Part shown: positions 11,731 to 23,344 of the stretch, in pieces
Numbering within the stretch: position 1 is the first letter of the stretch
Layout of the letters: each line of letters starts with the position of its first letter
NCBI GenBank assembly: GCA_948474755.1
Contig: CAOLHI010002139.1
Location: forward strand, 62,001-126,000
Direction: 5' to 3'
DNA from: Ctenosaura bakeri
Taxonomy: Eukaryota; Chordata; Lepidosauria; Squamata; Iguanidae
Length of the DNA stretch: 64,000 bases
The notes under the pieces: generated by a model
What the model was told of the DNA's origin: nothing
What the model saw: only the letters and a program-made list of their open reading frames with translations
The model's database searches: none
Translations under genes and position numbers: made by a program

Positions 11731-11938
11731 TTGTTGTTGTTGTTGTTGTTGTTGCTGCTGTTGTTATTTTCCTTCAAGTTGTTACTGACTTATGGCAACC
11801 TCAAGGAAAACATATCATGGGATTTTCTGGGACGGAGAGTGTGTAACACCCAGTGGGTTGCCATGGCTGAGTGGGGAATTGAACCCTGGTCTCCAGGCCA
11901 TAGTCCAACGCTCAAAGCACTACACCACACTGGCTCTC
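11731..11938 (-). mobile_element. tRNA-derived SINE (Sauria-type), minus strand
   Basis: It starts with a (TTG)n run, the inverse of the ACA tail, then 'gacttatggcaacctcaagg', and ends in the inverse tRNA head 'caaagcactacaccacactgg'. The B box reads GAACCCTGGTCTCC in plus orientation. One of the best-preserved copies in the window. Confidence 0.87.
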
Positions 11939-12780
11939 TTCAGTTTACATTATTTTACACCTACTTCACAGGGGATTTCAATAATATAAGCAGACACAGA
12001 ACCAGAGCTTCCAAAAATTATTTTGAACTAAAACTCCCAGACTCCAATACTGACATGTTGGCCGAGGGATTCTGTAACCTGTAGCCCCAAAATGCAACTT
12101 TTCCCATCTACGCACAATGTAACCTAACAGCTGTTAGATGACAGAAACTGGAGTGTGTATGCTTTCAGGCTTTGCACAGTGGTCAAATGACATGCAGCAG
12201 TTGCAGCCTGATGCTCTTCTGGTCAAAGAAACATGGAAACCAGCTCCCTGCACCCGCTTCTCCCATAGCCTAAGGATAGGGCCAGTCTGGTCTCTCCCTT
12301 GCCATGATATTACTGCATCATTTGTCAAAGGGTGACGGGAGTACTAAGCCCAGAGGTAGGCTTAGCTCTCCCCTATACAATCCAAGGTCATCTTTGAAAT
12401 CATGTGTGGCAACTGACACTGAATTTCCTCAGAGAACGCCTTGAATATTAGGTCATTCCAGGTTATGGAGGGGCATGGCAAGGATGGCTACTAATGGCTG
12501 CAGAAATTAGCAGAAGGCAGCAAAAGTAACCATTAAAAGAATAGGAATGATGAAAAGAATATGGGTAAAACGGGTATTTCACACAACCTATCCATTTTAA
12601 AGAATGTTATCACAAAACACACACACACACAGCCTTCTAGCAAAAAAGAACAGGATATGGAAACAGGATCGTTTTGTATGCCTCTTAGAAATCTTAAGCA
12701 GAAGAATAAAAATCTAACACAGCAAATAAAGACAGGTATATGTGTTTTTGTGTTTACAAGTGTGTTTTGTGTGCCCATAT
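11939..12780. other. No gene; (CA)n tract at 12615
   Basis: A (CA) run of about 18 bases lies at 12615-12632. No coding or repeat family recognised elsewhere. Confidence 0.4.
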
Positions 12781-12860
12781 TATTATTTATTTGATGTATA
12801 TTCTACCCTTCTCCCAGAAATGGGACTTGAGGAGATTTACAGAACATTACATAAATCAAA
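12781..12860 (-). repeat. LINE 3'-tail fragment
   Basis: 'attctacccttctcccagaa' and 'atgggacttgaggagattta' is a variant of the squamate LINE 3' end seen at 3740 and 8615. Confidence 0.4.
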
Positions 12861-15800
12861 TATAATTAAAGTTTGTAATAAATATAAGTATAAACATTTT
12901 AAAACATACTAGTAGAAGACAACAGGAAGATCTACCCAGTTAAAATCCCTTCCATAGCAAGCCAATGGTGTGTGAGAGAATGAGTAGGCGCACATATTTG
13001 TTTGTACTGGCCCTAAATGACTGTTATAATTCAGCTGAGAAACCTCGTTCCAGGAAAGTAATCAGAGATCTAGTTCAAAAGGATTTGCTGCAAACACTCA
13101 TGCAGAGGGGCAACAGGAAACAATTGTGGGTGTCCACTTGCAAACAGGAAGGGTGTAACGTCTGGAATTCACTGCAGGTGCAATACTAAGAAACCCACAT
13201 ATTTTGCTACAAACAGCAAACCACATAGCCATGTGCTGAAAACAGAAAATAAAGTTGGAGGCAGGGGTTAAGAACTAGAATGGCTCAGGACTGTTCTAGC
13301 TGTTTTCTAAGTGTCTGAGGCTTCCCTGCAACTCCAAATATATTTTTCTGAAAATAGGATTTTCTTAGAAAAAACACCTACAGATTTCTGCTTGTCAGCA
13401 CAGAAAATTCTCTTCTAGATTCACAAAGTTAAAAATGTATTAGCACTGAAAATTTGTACACGTTTTCAGCCAACTTGCAACAAATCCCACCATAAAACTA
13501 CCTATATATGAAATAAAGGTTTCAACTCAATATCTGTAATGAGCGGTGTGCATCAACCTACTTTGCAACATTATTGTAAAGATTACAGTGTGATAATGTA
13601 CATAGAACGCTCTGAAGCCTTTAAAATTGTATATAAATCTTTATCATCATCTAACAAAGAGCCCTTCCAGCAATACTAAAATCCACTAGATTAAAAGCTG
13701 CCCCAGGATCAGCTAAGATCTCCAGTACATCCACTTCTCAACATTAGCAGAAATACATTTTGGGGGGAAAAAGTAGATTTTTAGAAGGGAACATGCCTCT
13801 TCCAGATTTCAGCCCTGGATCTTGAAGTTCTGCTAAAGGATATCTAACTGATATGTATACTGAAGTACAGCTTAGAAAATAAAAACCCAGAATTTCAAGA
13901 ATTATGGAAAACATTGAAAACTTTAAAATATTTTCAGTTTTATTTTTTATTTTAAAACTCATTTTGGGGAAATTTCAGATTCTGCCATCATCAATTATTT
14001 ATTTATAGATGCTTTCATTTGCAAATACCATTTTATAAAGGCAAGCAATTCTGAACATCATAATGGAAAAGAAATATCATTAAGAACAGAACAGAAATCC
14101 CTAGCATGTTATATCAGATTTATCCAGACATTTGTAGCTTCTGCAGCAAGCATTGGTGGTATACGGGATAAAGAAGCACCCCACACAGGATAAATTTGGC
14201 CACAACTAGCTACAGTTATCACAAGGTTGATAGTGGTGGGGTGCTGGAACAATTCAAAAATAGGGCCTCATTTGGGCAGATATGGGAGTTCCACTGCTGG
14301 GGTTCTGAGACTGCGCTGGAGCAAATCTATTGCACTGTTTCCAGGCCAATAGAAACTCTCCCAAGGGCCAAAGCCAGTCCCTCTCAGACCCAAGGGAGAG
14401 CATGGCTTTGCACACACACACAGCCCAGATCTGGGTCCCAAACTGTGTGACTGGGGCAATGGTCTTAACAGGGAGTGACTCCTATATTCCATCCACCTTT
14501 TCACTTGATGCAAAAGGCTTGGTATGGGCCAGTGGATGCAGGCACTAGACAGTCTATCTAATGACCAATGTAAAGCATGTGCAAGCCCCAAAGCTGTGGG
14601 TGCCATCTTTTTGGCTTGTGTATGGCAGATAAAGGGTTCTTACATGGGTGTAAGCCACTCCATGTTTCCCTGCCACCTAGGAGAGGGGTAAGGCTAACAG
14701 CTGTCAAGATGGGCCAGCTTTACCTAAGCAGGAGCTGTCCCCATGCCAAACTAGCCATGTGAGGAAAACACATAGATGAGAGCTACAACCAAGAACCACA
14801 ACCACAATCCAAAACAGACAAAATTTAGGAAGGGTGGATAGAAAAGTAGGAGAAGCCAAACTAGGAAACCAGATAGGGAAGTCTGGGGAATGATTTTAAT
14901 TTCCCCAAACAGACTGAATTGAAGATTGCTGAGTATGCATTTGCCTGAATAGCCCAGCCCCTGGATTCCAGTGCCATCCTCCAGACTGGCAGGAGAGATG
15001 GTGATGCAGGAGCCTCCAGGAAAGGTGAAGGCTCTTGGGAGAATGACAATTAAAAGTCTTGTAGCTCCATGCCTCAGTCCATAAGGCTGAGAACCCAGAA
15101 GAAATCCACCCAGCTCACACCTAATGTCTCTCTCCTATAAGACTAGCAACTTTTGACTGGGTGGTACATCTAGTTGACTAGGCAGTACACCTAGTCATAA
15201 ATTTGCCCATGCCTTTTGTTGTAACACATCCACTGAAGTCAGCATTCCCAATACAGGAGATCTTTCAAAATGGACAGGTATTGGAGAGACAATTCTGTTT
15301 TAGGCCTGATGTCGACCACATCTAATTTTATCCATCAGTGACAGAGAAGTTGTTTGAGGAAGAAACTGTCTGGGCAGCTGGCTTTCAGGTGTGAAATTAA
15401 GATCCTCTTCTGCCAGATGTGTGGGAGACTTATCCACAAGGCCCTTGGCTGCCCCTAGCATTATTTACCACACTCTCTCTAGAAGCTTGAGGAAAGAAGA
15501 GAGAATCCTCTCATCAATCATAATGTGGGTTATCAAGTACCAATTTGTTTATTAATCAGCTACAGTACGGCTTGGTGGCTGCTTAAGAGTTTCTTATTCC
15601 AGGTATTCAGACAGTAATTAAACTGCATAAGACTGTGTATACTAAACCAGTTAACGGACAGCTATAGATCTTTGCACTGAGCATTCCAACCAACAAAATG
15701 CACTTTGACAAATATCCCTTGTCAAATAGACAAGTATCACTCTGGGCTTGCCCACTAATGGTATTGCTTTCACTTACCCAGCTTCATTCATGGATATTTG

Positions 15801-16169
15801 GGAAGGAAGAGGTCTAGATGTTATTGTCTACCATTCATAAACCTTTGCTGCTTCAACAGACCAGTTGAATCACCAGGTTGGAAAAAAGTATTGGAAAGCC
15901 ACAAAGAAGTTCTTTTCAGGTTCAGTCTACATGAGGACTGTATTCCACTTCCACAACATAGTATCCTTGTCCCAGTTTGGCCCCTTTACTGCCCCACACA
16001 CTTATTTTAATTCAAACTGAAATCAGTTTGGACACCCGCACAGGACCCCCATTACATAGCTAGTGGGTTTTTCTACTTTGTGCATGCATTTACCATGTTC
16101 ATTTATGTCAGATCACATGACCACAGCAGTTGCTGGCTTATTTTTTGTATTCGTTCAATGCATATAGCA
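12861..16169. other. 3.3 kb without a recognised feature
   Basis: A scrap near 13560-13630 ('ttattgtaaagattacagtg...atagaacgctctgaag') resembles a MIR/CORE-type SINE end. Open frames at 14196-14606 overlap in several frames and carry no domain. Nothing here supports a gene. Confidence 0.35.
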
Positions 16170-16375
16170 ATAGCATTAGCATGTGTATTTCTATACCGCT
16201 TATCAGCTAAGTGCTCTCTAAGTAGTTTAGAATGTGTTAGCTAATTGCCCCCAACAAGCTGGGTATTCATTTTACCAACCTATGGAAGGATGGAATTCTG
16301 AGTCAACCTGGAGCCCGGCAGGATCAAACTCACAACGTTGTGGCCGCAGTACCAGCGTTTAGCCACAGACACTTA
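16170..16375. repeat. Unclassified interspersed repeat
   Basis: 'tttctataccgcttatcagc', 'ctaattgcccccaacaagctgg', 'tgagtcaacctggagcccgg' reads like a dispersed squamate repeat. I recognise the wording but not the family. Confidence 0.35.
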
Positions 16376-16379
16376 AGAA

Positions 16380-16820
16380 TAACAACGATAGTAATCTTTA
16401 TTTTTTACTCACCTCTCCCCATGGATCAAGGCAGAGAACAACAATAGATTAAAACACAACACAGAGCGCCAGTAAGAAACAGAGCATCAGTTAAAATGCA
16501 TGCTATCAATTTAAAAGAACAAATAATACAAATACATATTGAAACAGTCATTACCTATTTAAAATTCTTAGTTAAAATTCACTATTTAAAATCATCTGGA
16601 TAAGCCTGCTGGAAGAGACTGCTCTTTAGTGCTGTTTTAAATTCAGACAGCTTATTCAGTTGTCGAATCCCTTCCAGAAGGTCATTCCACAGTCTAGGGG
16701 TGGCTGAAGAAAAAGTCCTCTGGGTGACAAACAGCCTTTGTTTTCCCTTTGTTCTGATTGCCCATCTGCAATTCTGCAAAGTGAAGCTGGTAGAGAAGGA
16801 AGAAGTGAAATGTCAGCCTG
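16380..16820 (-). mobile_element. L2/CR1-group LINE 3' end, minus strand
   Basis: The minus strand encodes the C-terminus of an L2-like reverse transcriptase protein (16582-16779: QRTFSSATPRLWNDLLEGIR, then an FKTALKSSLF-type ending), followed by a 3' UTR and a degenerate AT/GTT tail near 16380-16400. It is 5' truncated. A related fragment lies at 42331-42650. Confidence 0.65.
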
Positions 16821-17705
16821 CAAATGTGCACCATTAAAACAAAACAAAACAAAGGCAACACTGCCTTTTCCAGATACAGACGAGGGAGCTACCCTTCCAT
16901 AGCAGGAAACATCATGTGCCTTTGGTGACTACCTGACCCAGTTGACCACCCAGGTCCCACCCCCAATTTCCACCACAATCCCAATTGAGGGATCAAACCA
17001 CATATTTTAAAAACTTGGTTCTTGCCACCCACCCACAAAAACACCCAGTAGAATAAACTGGAATGTTTTCTTTTTTAATTGCCTTAAAGCTGTTGAAAAG
17101 AAGTGCTCTCACATCAGAAAGAGAGGAATGTTGTGTGTTCCAGCACAACTGGGATTGAGGTAAGGACACATTTATTTAGCCTGTATAGATTCAGCCCCAG
17201 ATAGTAGATCTTTGACATACAGGGTGACTATTTGCTGTCATTTGCTTACTGCTGAAAAGGAAAGGAAAATAGTTGTGCAGTTTCCTTCCAGTATTTGCAC
17301 ATCCCAAACTGTTTAGGAAAATAATTCTGCACAGAAATCCACTTGTTTTGTGGGGGGAGGGGGAACATGTTTTTTTCCTGCAAAATATACTTTTTCCAGA
17401 AACACATGGGGCAACGGCTATGTAAAACGTTTGGGGTTTGTGCAACAAAATACAGTTTTTGCTCTAATGTTCAAATGAAACAAACAATTTTAACAAAAAA
17501 AAAAAAATAGAAATCATGCATTACATTTTGTAAAGAAATATGTTTCATAGAAATATACAGCGTTATTTCTGATCAATGTAAAAATGACAGTTCTTGGGTT
17601 GCTTAGGACAAATATGGTGCATATATGTTTTCTTAGTGTTACAATAATTGCTAAAGATTACAGTTAGCACTATTATCATAAAATGAAGCTGTCTAAGTTA
17701 AGGAT
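16821..17705. other. No feature recognised
   Basis: AT-rich with an A13 run at 17494-17506. No coding or repeat family seen. Confidence 0.35.
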
Positions 17706-18350
17706 AGATCTTGATTTGAATAAAGTCTACAGAGTGGACCCTGCTTTCCCATTCCTCCCTCTGCTGCAGCCAGGTGAAACGCTTACTAACAGATGGGCAC
17801 CAAGGCAGAAGAGAAGGAGTTAAGAGACAGCTGGTCCTTCGTGTAAACAAGTGGAGTGAATCCACTGCCCTTTCTCCCCCTCTGCCCAGTGGTGTCCTGA
17901 GACTCAACAGCACACAGGGCAAGGGGAAGGGGCTAGCAGTGGCGGGGGGGCAGGGTGAGCAGTGGGCAGGGGAGGGGCAAGTGGGATGAGTGGGAATGGG
18001 GTGAATGGCAGCGTGCAGGGGACAGGCAAGCAGCAGCAGATGGGGGCAGGGCAAGCAGCAGTGAGTGGAGACAGGGCAAGCGGTGGCAGACAGGAGGGGC
18101 AAGCAGCAGGCGGGGGGCCAGGTGGGGGTTCCTCTTTTGTGCCCCCAACACTGGCACCCAGGGCACACATCCCAGTTGCCCCACCCTAGATCCTCTTCTG
18201 CATCTGCTGCAACCAGATAAAATGCTTACAAATAGATGGGCACCAGGATAGAAGAGAAGGAGTCAAGAGGCACCGAGTCCTTCACATAACCCAGTGGAAT
18301 GGACCCACTGTCCCATCTCTTCCTCTGCTACAGCCAGGTGTAACATCTGC
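17706..18350. repeat. Imperfect tandem duplication around a G-rich minisatellite
   Basis: A unit at 17733-17885 ('tctgctgcagccaggtgaaacgc', 'agatgggcaccaaggcagaagag') recurs diverged at 18186-18310 and starts a third time near 18320. Between the first two lies a G-rich stretch (17935-18125) built of degenerate units such as 'gggcaagcagcagtgagtgg' and 'gggcaagcggtggcagacagg'. The plus strand is strongly G over C, and long open frames on both strands result from the lack of AT-rich stops. Confidence 0.75.
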
Positions 18351-19228
18351 TAGTGGTGCTTCCAGAGGTTCAAAATTCTAAACCAATTGCTTAAAATTTG
18401 TGAACAAGAGTACAAAAAAGAGGGGGGAAAGAAATAGGGGGGAAAGAGAAAAATAAGGAGCTTCCAGGACAAAACCTTTCATATTGTTCCATCATAAAGA
18501 AGATGAATGGCTGTTGCAGGAGGAGATTCTGGAAAGGGGAGTACCTAATGAAGGTTAGTTGCACCTGAGCTAATGAAGGAGAGTTTTGCTGTCTCAGTCT
18601 CTTTCAAATGCAGCCAGGTGGAATGAGTGCTGATAGAGTGCGGTCTCATCTGCTCCGCTTGGGAAAAGTTTAGCTGCAACAAGCACAAAATCCCATCTGA
18701 ACACAAAAGGGAAAGAAGCAAATGTAAAGTATATCTATAAGATAGCATCTTACATGCAGGAGGGGAGATCTGCATGATAGACATAAGACAATCTTGTTTG
18801 CAGCCAACTGAGTCCAAGAGATCAGCAATTTCATTACACGCTGTTTGGTTTTTAAAAAAATATTTCTTCAGCACTTTTCCTGATCTGCTGTGTGTCCCAT
18901 ACTGCACATTTCTGCGCATCTCTTGCAGCCCATTTAATTACTATCCTGTCCAGTGCTAAGCCATTGAAAACTTAGCAAATATACAGAGAAACTCTTTTCA
19001 CAGAGTACTGGTGCCAATAAAGAATTAAATATAAAACATGGGGAAATCTAATATGCAAATCAAATCAAAAGAAAGATGCAAAAGATTGGTTCTCCCTAAT
19101 CAAGAGGAACCATGGTCCTGTCAATAATAGGCAACCTTCCCATGAAAGAAAAGCGTTAACAGACAACAGGAAGCCCTTTGGAATCCACATAACAAAGGCA
19201 GATCTCAGCTGTTTCTAAGAACTAATTA
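18351..19228. other. No feature recognised
   Basis: A purine-rich patch (aggggggaaagaaa repeats) lies at 18420-18455. The rest shows no gene or repeat that I recognise. Confidence 0.35.
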
Positions 19229-19445
19229 GGGCCTTTCCACACTATACTTTTCCACACTATACTGTTATAGTGCTATTATTCCACTTTCAACCACCTGTGG
19301 AATTCTGGGGTTTGAAGTTTACTGAGGTCAAAGAGCTCTCTGGTGGAAAATTCTAAAGGCCTCTCACTAAACTGCAAACCACAGGATTCCATAGGATGTT
19401 GAAAGTAGAATAATAGCACTATAACAGTGTAGTGCAGAAAGGCCC
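19229..19445. mobile_element. Palindromic MITE, first copy
   Basis: Terminal inverted repeats GGGCCTTTCCACACTA and (inverse) TAGTGCAGAAAGGCCC. Internal arms 'gtgctattattccactttcaa' and 'ttgaaagtagaataatagcac' pair with each other. Same family as 19561-19729, 23594-23732 and 33886-33978. No target duplication could be fixed with confidence. Confidence 0.7.
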
Positions 19446-19497
19446 CAAGAGGAAGAATTTTAGACTAGGAAAAAATCACCTCTTTTTTTCCCCCCTA

Positions 19498-20215
19498 CTT
19501 GTTGTTAACTGCTGTCAAATCAATTTTGACTTATGGTGACCCTATACATGAGAAAGCTCTAAGGCCCTTTCTGTACTACACTCTTACAGCTTGATGATTC
19601 CACTTTCAACATCCTATGGAATCCTGGGGTTTGCAGTTTCGGGAGGGCAAAAACTGCAAACCCCAGTATTCCATAGGATGTTGAAAGTGGAATCATCACA
19701 CTATAAGAGTATAGCGCGGAAAAGGCCTAAGCCACCCCATCTTCAACTGCCCTGTACAGGTCTTGCAGATTCAGGGTCATGTCTTCCTTGACTGAGTCTA
19801 CCCACCTGTAATAAGATCTTCCTCTTGCCTTCTATCCTACCTTGCCTTTTCTAGCAAGTCATGTCGTCTCATGATATGGCCAAAGTACAACAGCCTCAGT
19901 TTAGTCATCTTGACTTCTATGAAAAGTTCAGGCTTGAATTACTCTAGGACCCATTCCTTTGTCTTTTTTAGCAGCCCAGGAAATCTGTAGAACTCCTCCC
20001 CAGCACCACATTTCAGACGAGCTGATTTTTTTCCTATCACCTTTCTTCACTGTCCAGCTTTCACAACCATACATACAAATTGGAAATGCAATGGCATGGA
20101 CAATCCTAACTTTAGTATCCAATGATATATCTTTGCACTTCAGGATCTTGTCTAGTTCCTTCATAGCTGCCCTGCCAAACCTTCTTCTGATTTCTGTAAG
20201 CAAGGCATACGAACT
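19498..20215 (-). mobile_element. Bov-B (RTE) LINE 3' end, split by a MITE
   Basis: On the minus strand, 20203-19928 encodes the C-terminal part of the Bov-B reverse transcriptase ORF: KDISLDTKVRIVHAIAFPIC, then MYGCESWTVKK, then a WCW segment. The coding match continues with breaks to 19735. The Bov-B tail itself (inverse of 'gtcaaaattgatttgacagcag') is at 19498-19558. A foldback MITE lies between the two at 19561-19729. 5' truncated at about 20215. Confidence 0.87.
19561..19729. mobile_element. Foldback MITE inserted in Bov-B
   Basis: Arms at 19593-19639 and 19651-19697 pair at 46 of 47 positions around an 11-nt loop. Outside them, weaker inverted repeats run to GGCCCTTTC/GAAAAGGCC ends. 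TAA flanks both sides, consistent with a 3-bp target duplication of PIF/Harbinger type. Removing the element rejoins the Bov-B sequence. No coding capacity. Confidence 0.8.
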
Positions 20216-20782
20216 GCGGAAGAGAAACTGAGTTGCAGATCTAAGGGGTGAGAGTTAGTGAACTGAAATGAGTGGCAAGTATTGTGTCTTGTACTGTGTC
20301 GTGCAGTTGATTGGGCACTTATATAGAGATATCACTCATTATAATACTGATAAATGCAGCTCTAAGACTGAGCAATGGTGAGAGCACAACCTGGTACCAT
20401 CTAGTGGGCTATAAGGCTTAGTGTAAGTTAGGGTATAATGGACTGGCCTACCATTATAGGTTCTACCAACCCTGTATGTGCAGATTGGGAATCATTGTCT
20501 AATGACTGTCAATTATTAATCAGATAATCTGTATGTATTGTTGTTGTAGGGGCTGTTTTACTTCAGCATAATGTTTAAAGGAAATTAGATGGCAACAGAA
20601 GTTGTCCAGAGTAGAAAGAGAGATGGCAATGGCAGGACAAAGTGTTGTTACAGAGGAAGGACAGAGAGATACTTAATACCTGTCTCACTTTCCAGTCACC
20701 CTGATATCCCAGGAAACTTAGAAAGTGGACCAATCCACCCTAAAAACCTCACTTCACTCCAATGTAATGCCCATGTAAATAA
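20216..20782. other. No feature recognised
   Basis: No coding or repeat family identified. Confidence 0.35.
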
Positions 20783-21036
20783 AGTGGGCCCACTATATTC
20801 ACAACGGATTGGTTGCAGGACCCCTCACGAATAATTAAATGGTGTGTTTTCAAGTCCCTATGGGGAAAAATGGCACAGGGTGCAGTAATCAATGTTGCCA
20901 TGTCTTTGTCCTCCTGGCCAAAGCTCCTTGCTGCCCTGTGATTGTTAGCAGCAACAGCAGTCCCAATCCTGGTTGCTCATTCGCATAGGGTAAAATTCAC
21001 AAATGCGAGCTCACAAATACTGCAGCCCCACTATAT
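20783..21036. mobile_element. Mariner-like MITE (second family)
   Basis: Left end 'agtgggcccactatattcac' and right end 'caaatactgcagccccactat' are imperfect inverted repeats. The interior has 'ggattggttgcaggacccctcacg' and 'cacaaatgcgagctcacaaat'. The wording resembles Tigger/mariner MITEs. Flanking TA is not clean on the left. Confidence 0.5.
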
Positions 21037-22305
21037 AAGCAAATCAAATATAATATATAACCTCATTAGGGATGACATCAGTCCTGTAAGAACTGCACTC
21101 GCCTCCAATTTGCTTCTCAGCACAATTCAGCTAGCTATTTGAGTGGCCCAGGAGTAAAGGCCCACCCAAGATATTATTTCATTCAGGACCCCTCATGCAT
21201 TATGATTAATCATAATCATAATCTTGCAGATACAACCCATCTCTGACTGAGCACCTTTTACTAATCATTCCCAGAGGGTCTTGTATATTTTTTGTTTCCA
21301 AATGTCAAGTTTTATGGAATATGTTGTCATTTCTTCTTCTCCAGGATGGGAAATCTGATCATTTCTTTCTCTGGCCCTCAATTTTTTAATACTATTTTTT
21401 TTCCATCCCAAATATTACAAAATTTTCAAATGTTAATAAAGTCCTCAAAAACACCTTGATATGCAATTCTCTAACACCTCCCTTGTCAAATTCAATAAGC
21501 ATACGTACACCAATATATTCCTACTACATTCCCAGCATGGAGAGAACCACACTACACCTGGCTGCCATTTAGATTTAAATAAACATAAATCTAAAAGAGA
21601 ATAAAAAGAAAAGGAAAAAGAAACGGAAACGTTAATTTGGTACCATAGACATGACTGCATACACAGGAATTCAAACCCAGAGTGTTAAGAGTTAAGTATT
21701 CAAAACCCGGTCAGTTTTGGTTTCACCCATACTTGATTCTTGTCAAATCTCAAATTCTTTTCCACCCCAAATATAAGAAAAAGTGTCATTTAGGTAAATT
21801 CCAGTGTAAAAGGATGAACTGATATGATGTTCTAACTCATCCCTACTCTTCCTTCTCCCCTTCCAATTTCCTCCCCCTCCTCATAAATCTCTAAATATAA
21901 TTTCCTTATCTTCTCTGGCATACTTTAAATGCTTCCCAGCATTGGACCACTGATATTGAACATTAACATTCCTTTAATCCATTCTTTTGTGTGACTAATA
22001 GTACTGCCTAAATTATTCAATAATTAAATTACTCAGGTAAAAGTTAAAACCAACTGCAACAGAAAGAAAAGATACTCATGGTGGATTTTGTATATAAAAT
22101 TGCTTTGCAAAGATACTATTTTACCTTACTTTTAAAATTAATATAAAATATTACAGCAAGAAAAACTTAACACATCCATGCAAATTAGTGCTTTGAAGAT
22201 GAAAGGGAAAAGGGAAAACTGGATGCAGACCAAATAAGATTACAATTCATTTCTTATGTATTTGGGAGTTATCCTCATTAAATGAAACCAGATTTACTCC
22301 TGAGC
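21037..22305. other. AT-rich stretch without recognised feature
   Basis: No gene. Several variants of 'ccatcccaaatattacaaaa' and 'ccaccccaaatataagaaaa' occur at 21400 and 21760, perhaps remnants of one old repeat. Confidence 0.35.
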
Positions 22306-22362
22306 TTGTTGTCGTGTGCCTTCAAGTCATTTCCAACTTATGACCACTCTAAGGTGACACTA
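22306..22362 (-). mobile_element. SINE tail fragment (Sauria-type)
   Basis: 'ttgttgtcgtgtgccttcaag' then 'aacttatgaccactctaagg': only the 3' tail of the element, minus strand, directly next to a second copy. Confidence 0.7.
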
Positions 22363-22368
22363 TTTGAG

Positions 22369-22492
22369 TTGTTATTGTTGTGTGTGTTTAAGTTGTTTCT
22401 GATTTATGGCAACCCTAAAGTTAACCTATCATTTTTGGGGCTGAGAGTGTTTGATGTATGTCGTAGTCCAATGCTCAAACCACTACTATCTG
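22369..22492 (-). mobile_element. tRNA-derived SINE (Sauria-type), minus strand
   Basis: Tail 'gatttatggcaaccctaaag', a shortened body 'gggctgagagtgtttgatg', and the inverse head 'agtccaatgctcaaaccact'. The middle is deleted. Confidence 0.75.
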
Positions 22493-23344
22493 AGTACATA
22501 TGTATAATCCCATATCATTCAACTTTAGTCACATTGAAATTGGTGGGTGAGGACAAGTACAACCTTAGTTTGTAGTCCTGGTTAGACTAATTTCTGTTGC
22601 CAGTGTAATAAAATGGGAACAAAATGTTGAATGTTCCCCACAAATTACTGTAACATGTCTGTGCACTATTTCTAAGCAGTGCAAAGTTTCAGGGGCTCCA
22701 GCAGTAACTCAGGATTCAGATTCCCTAGGTCAGCAGTCTTGAGACAGACAGGCGTGGGAATCACGCACTCTGCAGGTCACTCATGCCTCCAGGTTGCCAC
22801 TCCTGGAAGCCTCCAAAGAGAATGACTTTCCTTTACACAATGTGCAATCTCCACTACACCACCTCCACTGTCAGCTTTTATAAATGCATACAGAGAAAGA
22901 AGGAGCAAAAAAGATGAAGCAGTAGCCTGGATATCTACACTTGAAGTCTTAACACAGAGACCCCCATGGAAGCAGACGGAATGAAAACCAATTGCAAGGG
23001 CAGCTGGTTGGCAAAAAGAAATGCTGGGGCGCGGAGGCTGAAATGACTTCAAACAGTATTCAGGTTTAAAATTGTCAGCTTCATCTTCAAGACTGTAATC
23101 TCCATTGGATGCCAGAACTTTCCAGAAGGCAGCTTAGTCAGCAAATTTATGGTTTTAGTGCTTTATGGGCATTATTTATCAAATTTCTTAAAATCAGAAT
23201 AGAATAAAATACAACAGTGAGTTCCTTCTAGCAGTCAGTTAAGGGAGTTTTGACAAAACATGAAATGAAATAAAAATAATTTCAAATAAACTATTTTTAA
23301 CTTGTTCCTGAGCTCCCAGCTCATCAATTGAACATAATACTTTA
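22493..23344. other. No feature recognised
   Basis: No coding pattern or repeat family identified. Confidence 0.35.

Noticed and set aside
14196..14606. Overlapping frames of 72-112 residues on both strands
   Set aside because: No recognisable family, splice pattern or codon bias. Chance frames in a region slightly richer in G+C.
17698..18170. Pro/Cys-rich open frames up to 156 residues
   Set aside because: They lie in the G-rich minisatellite and appear in several overlapping frames. Lack of AT-rich stop codons explains them.
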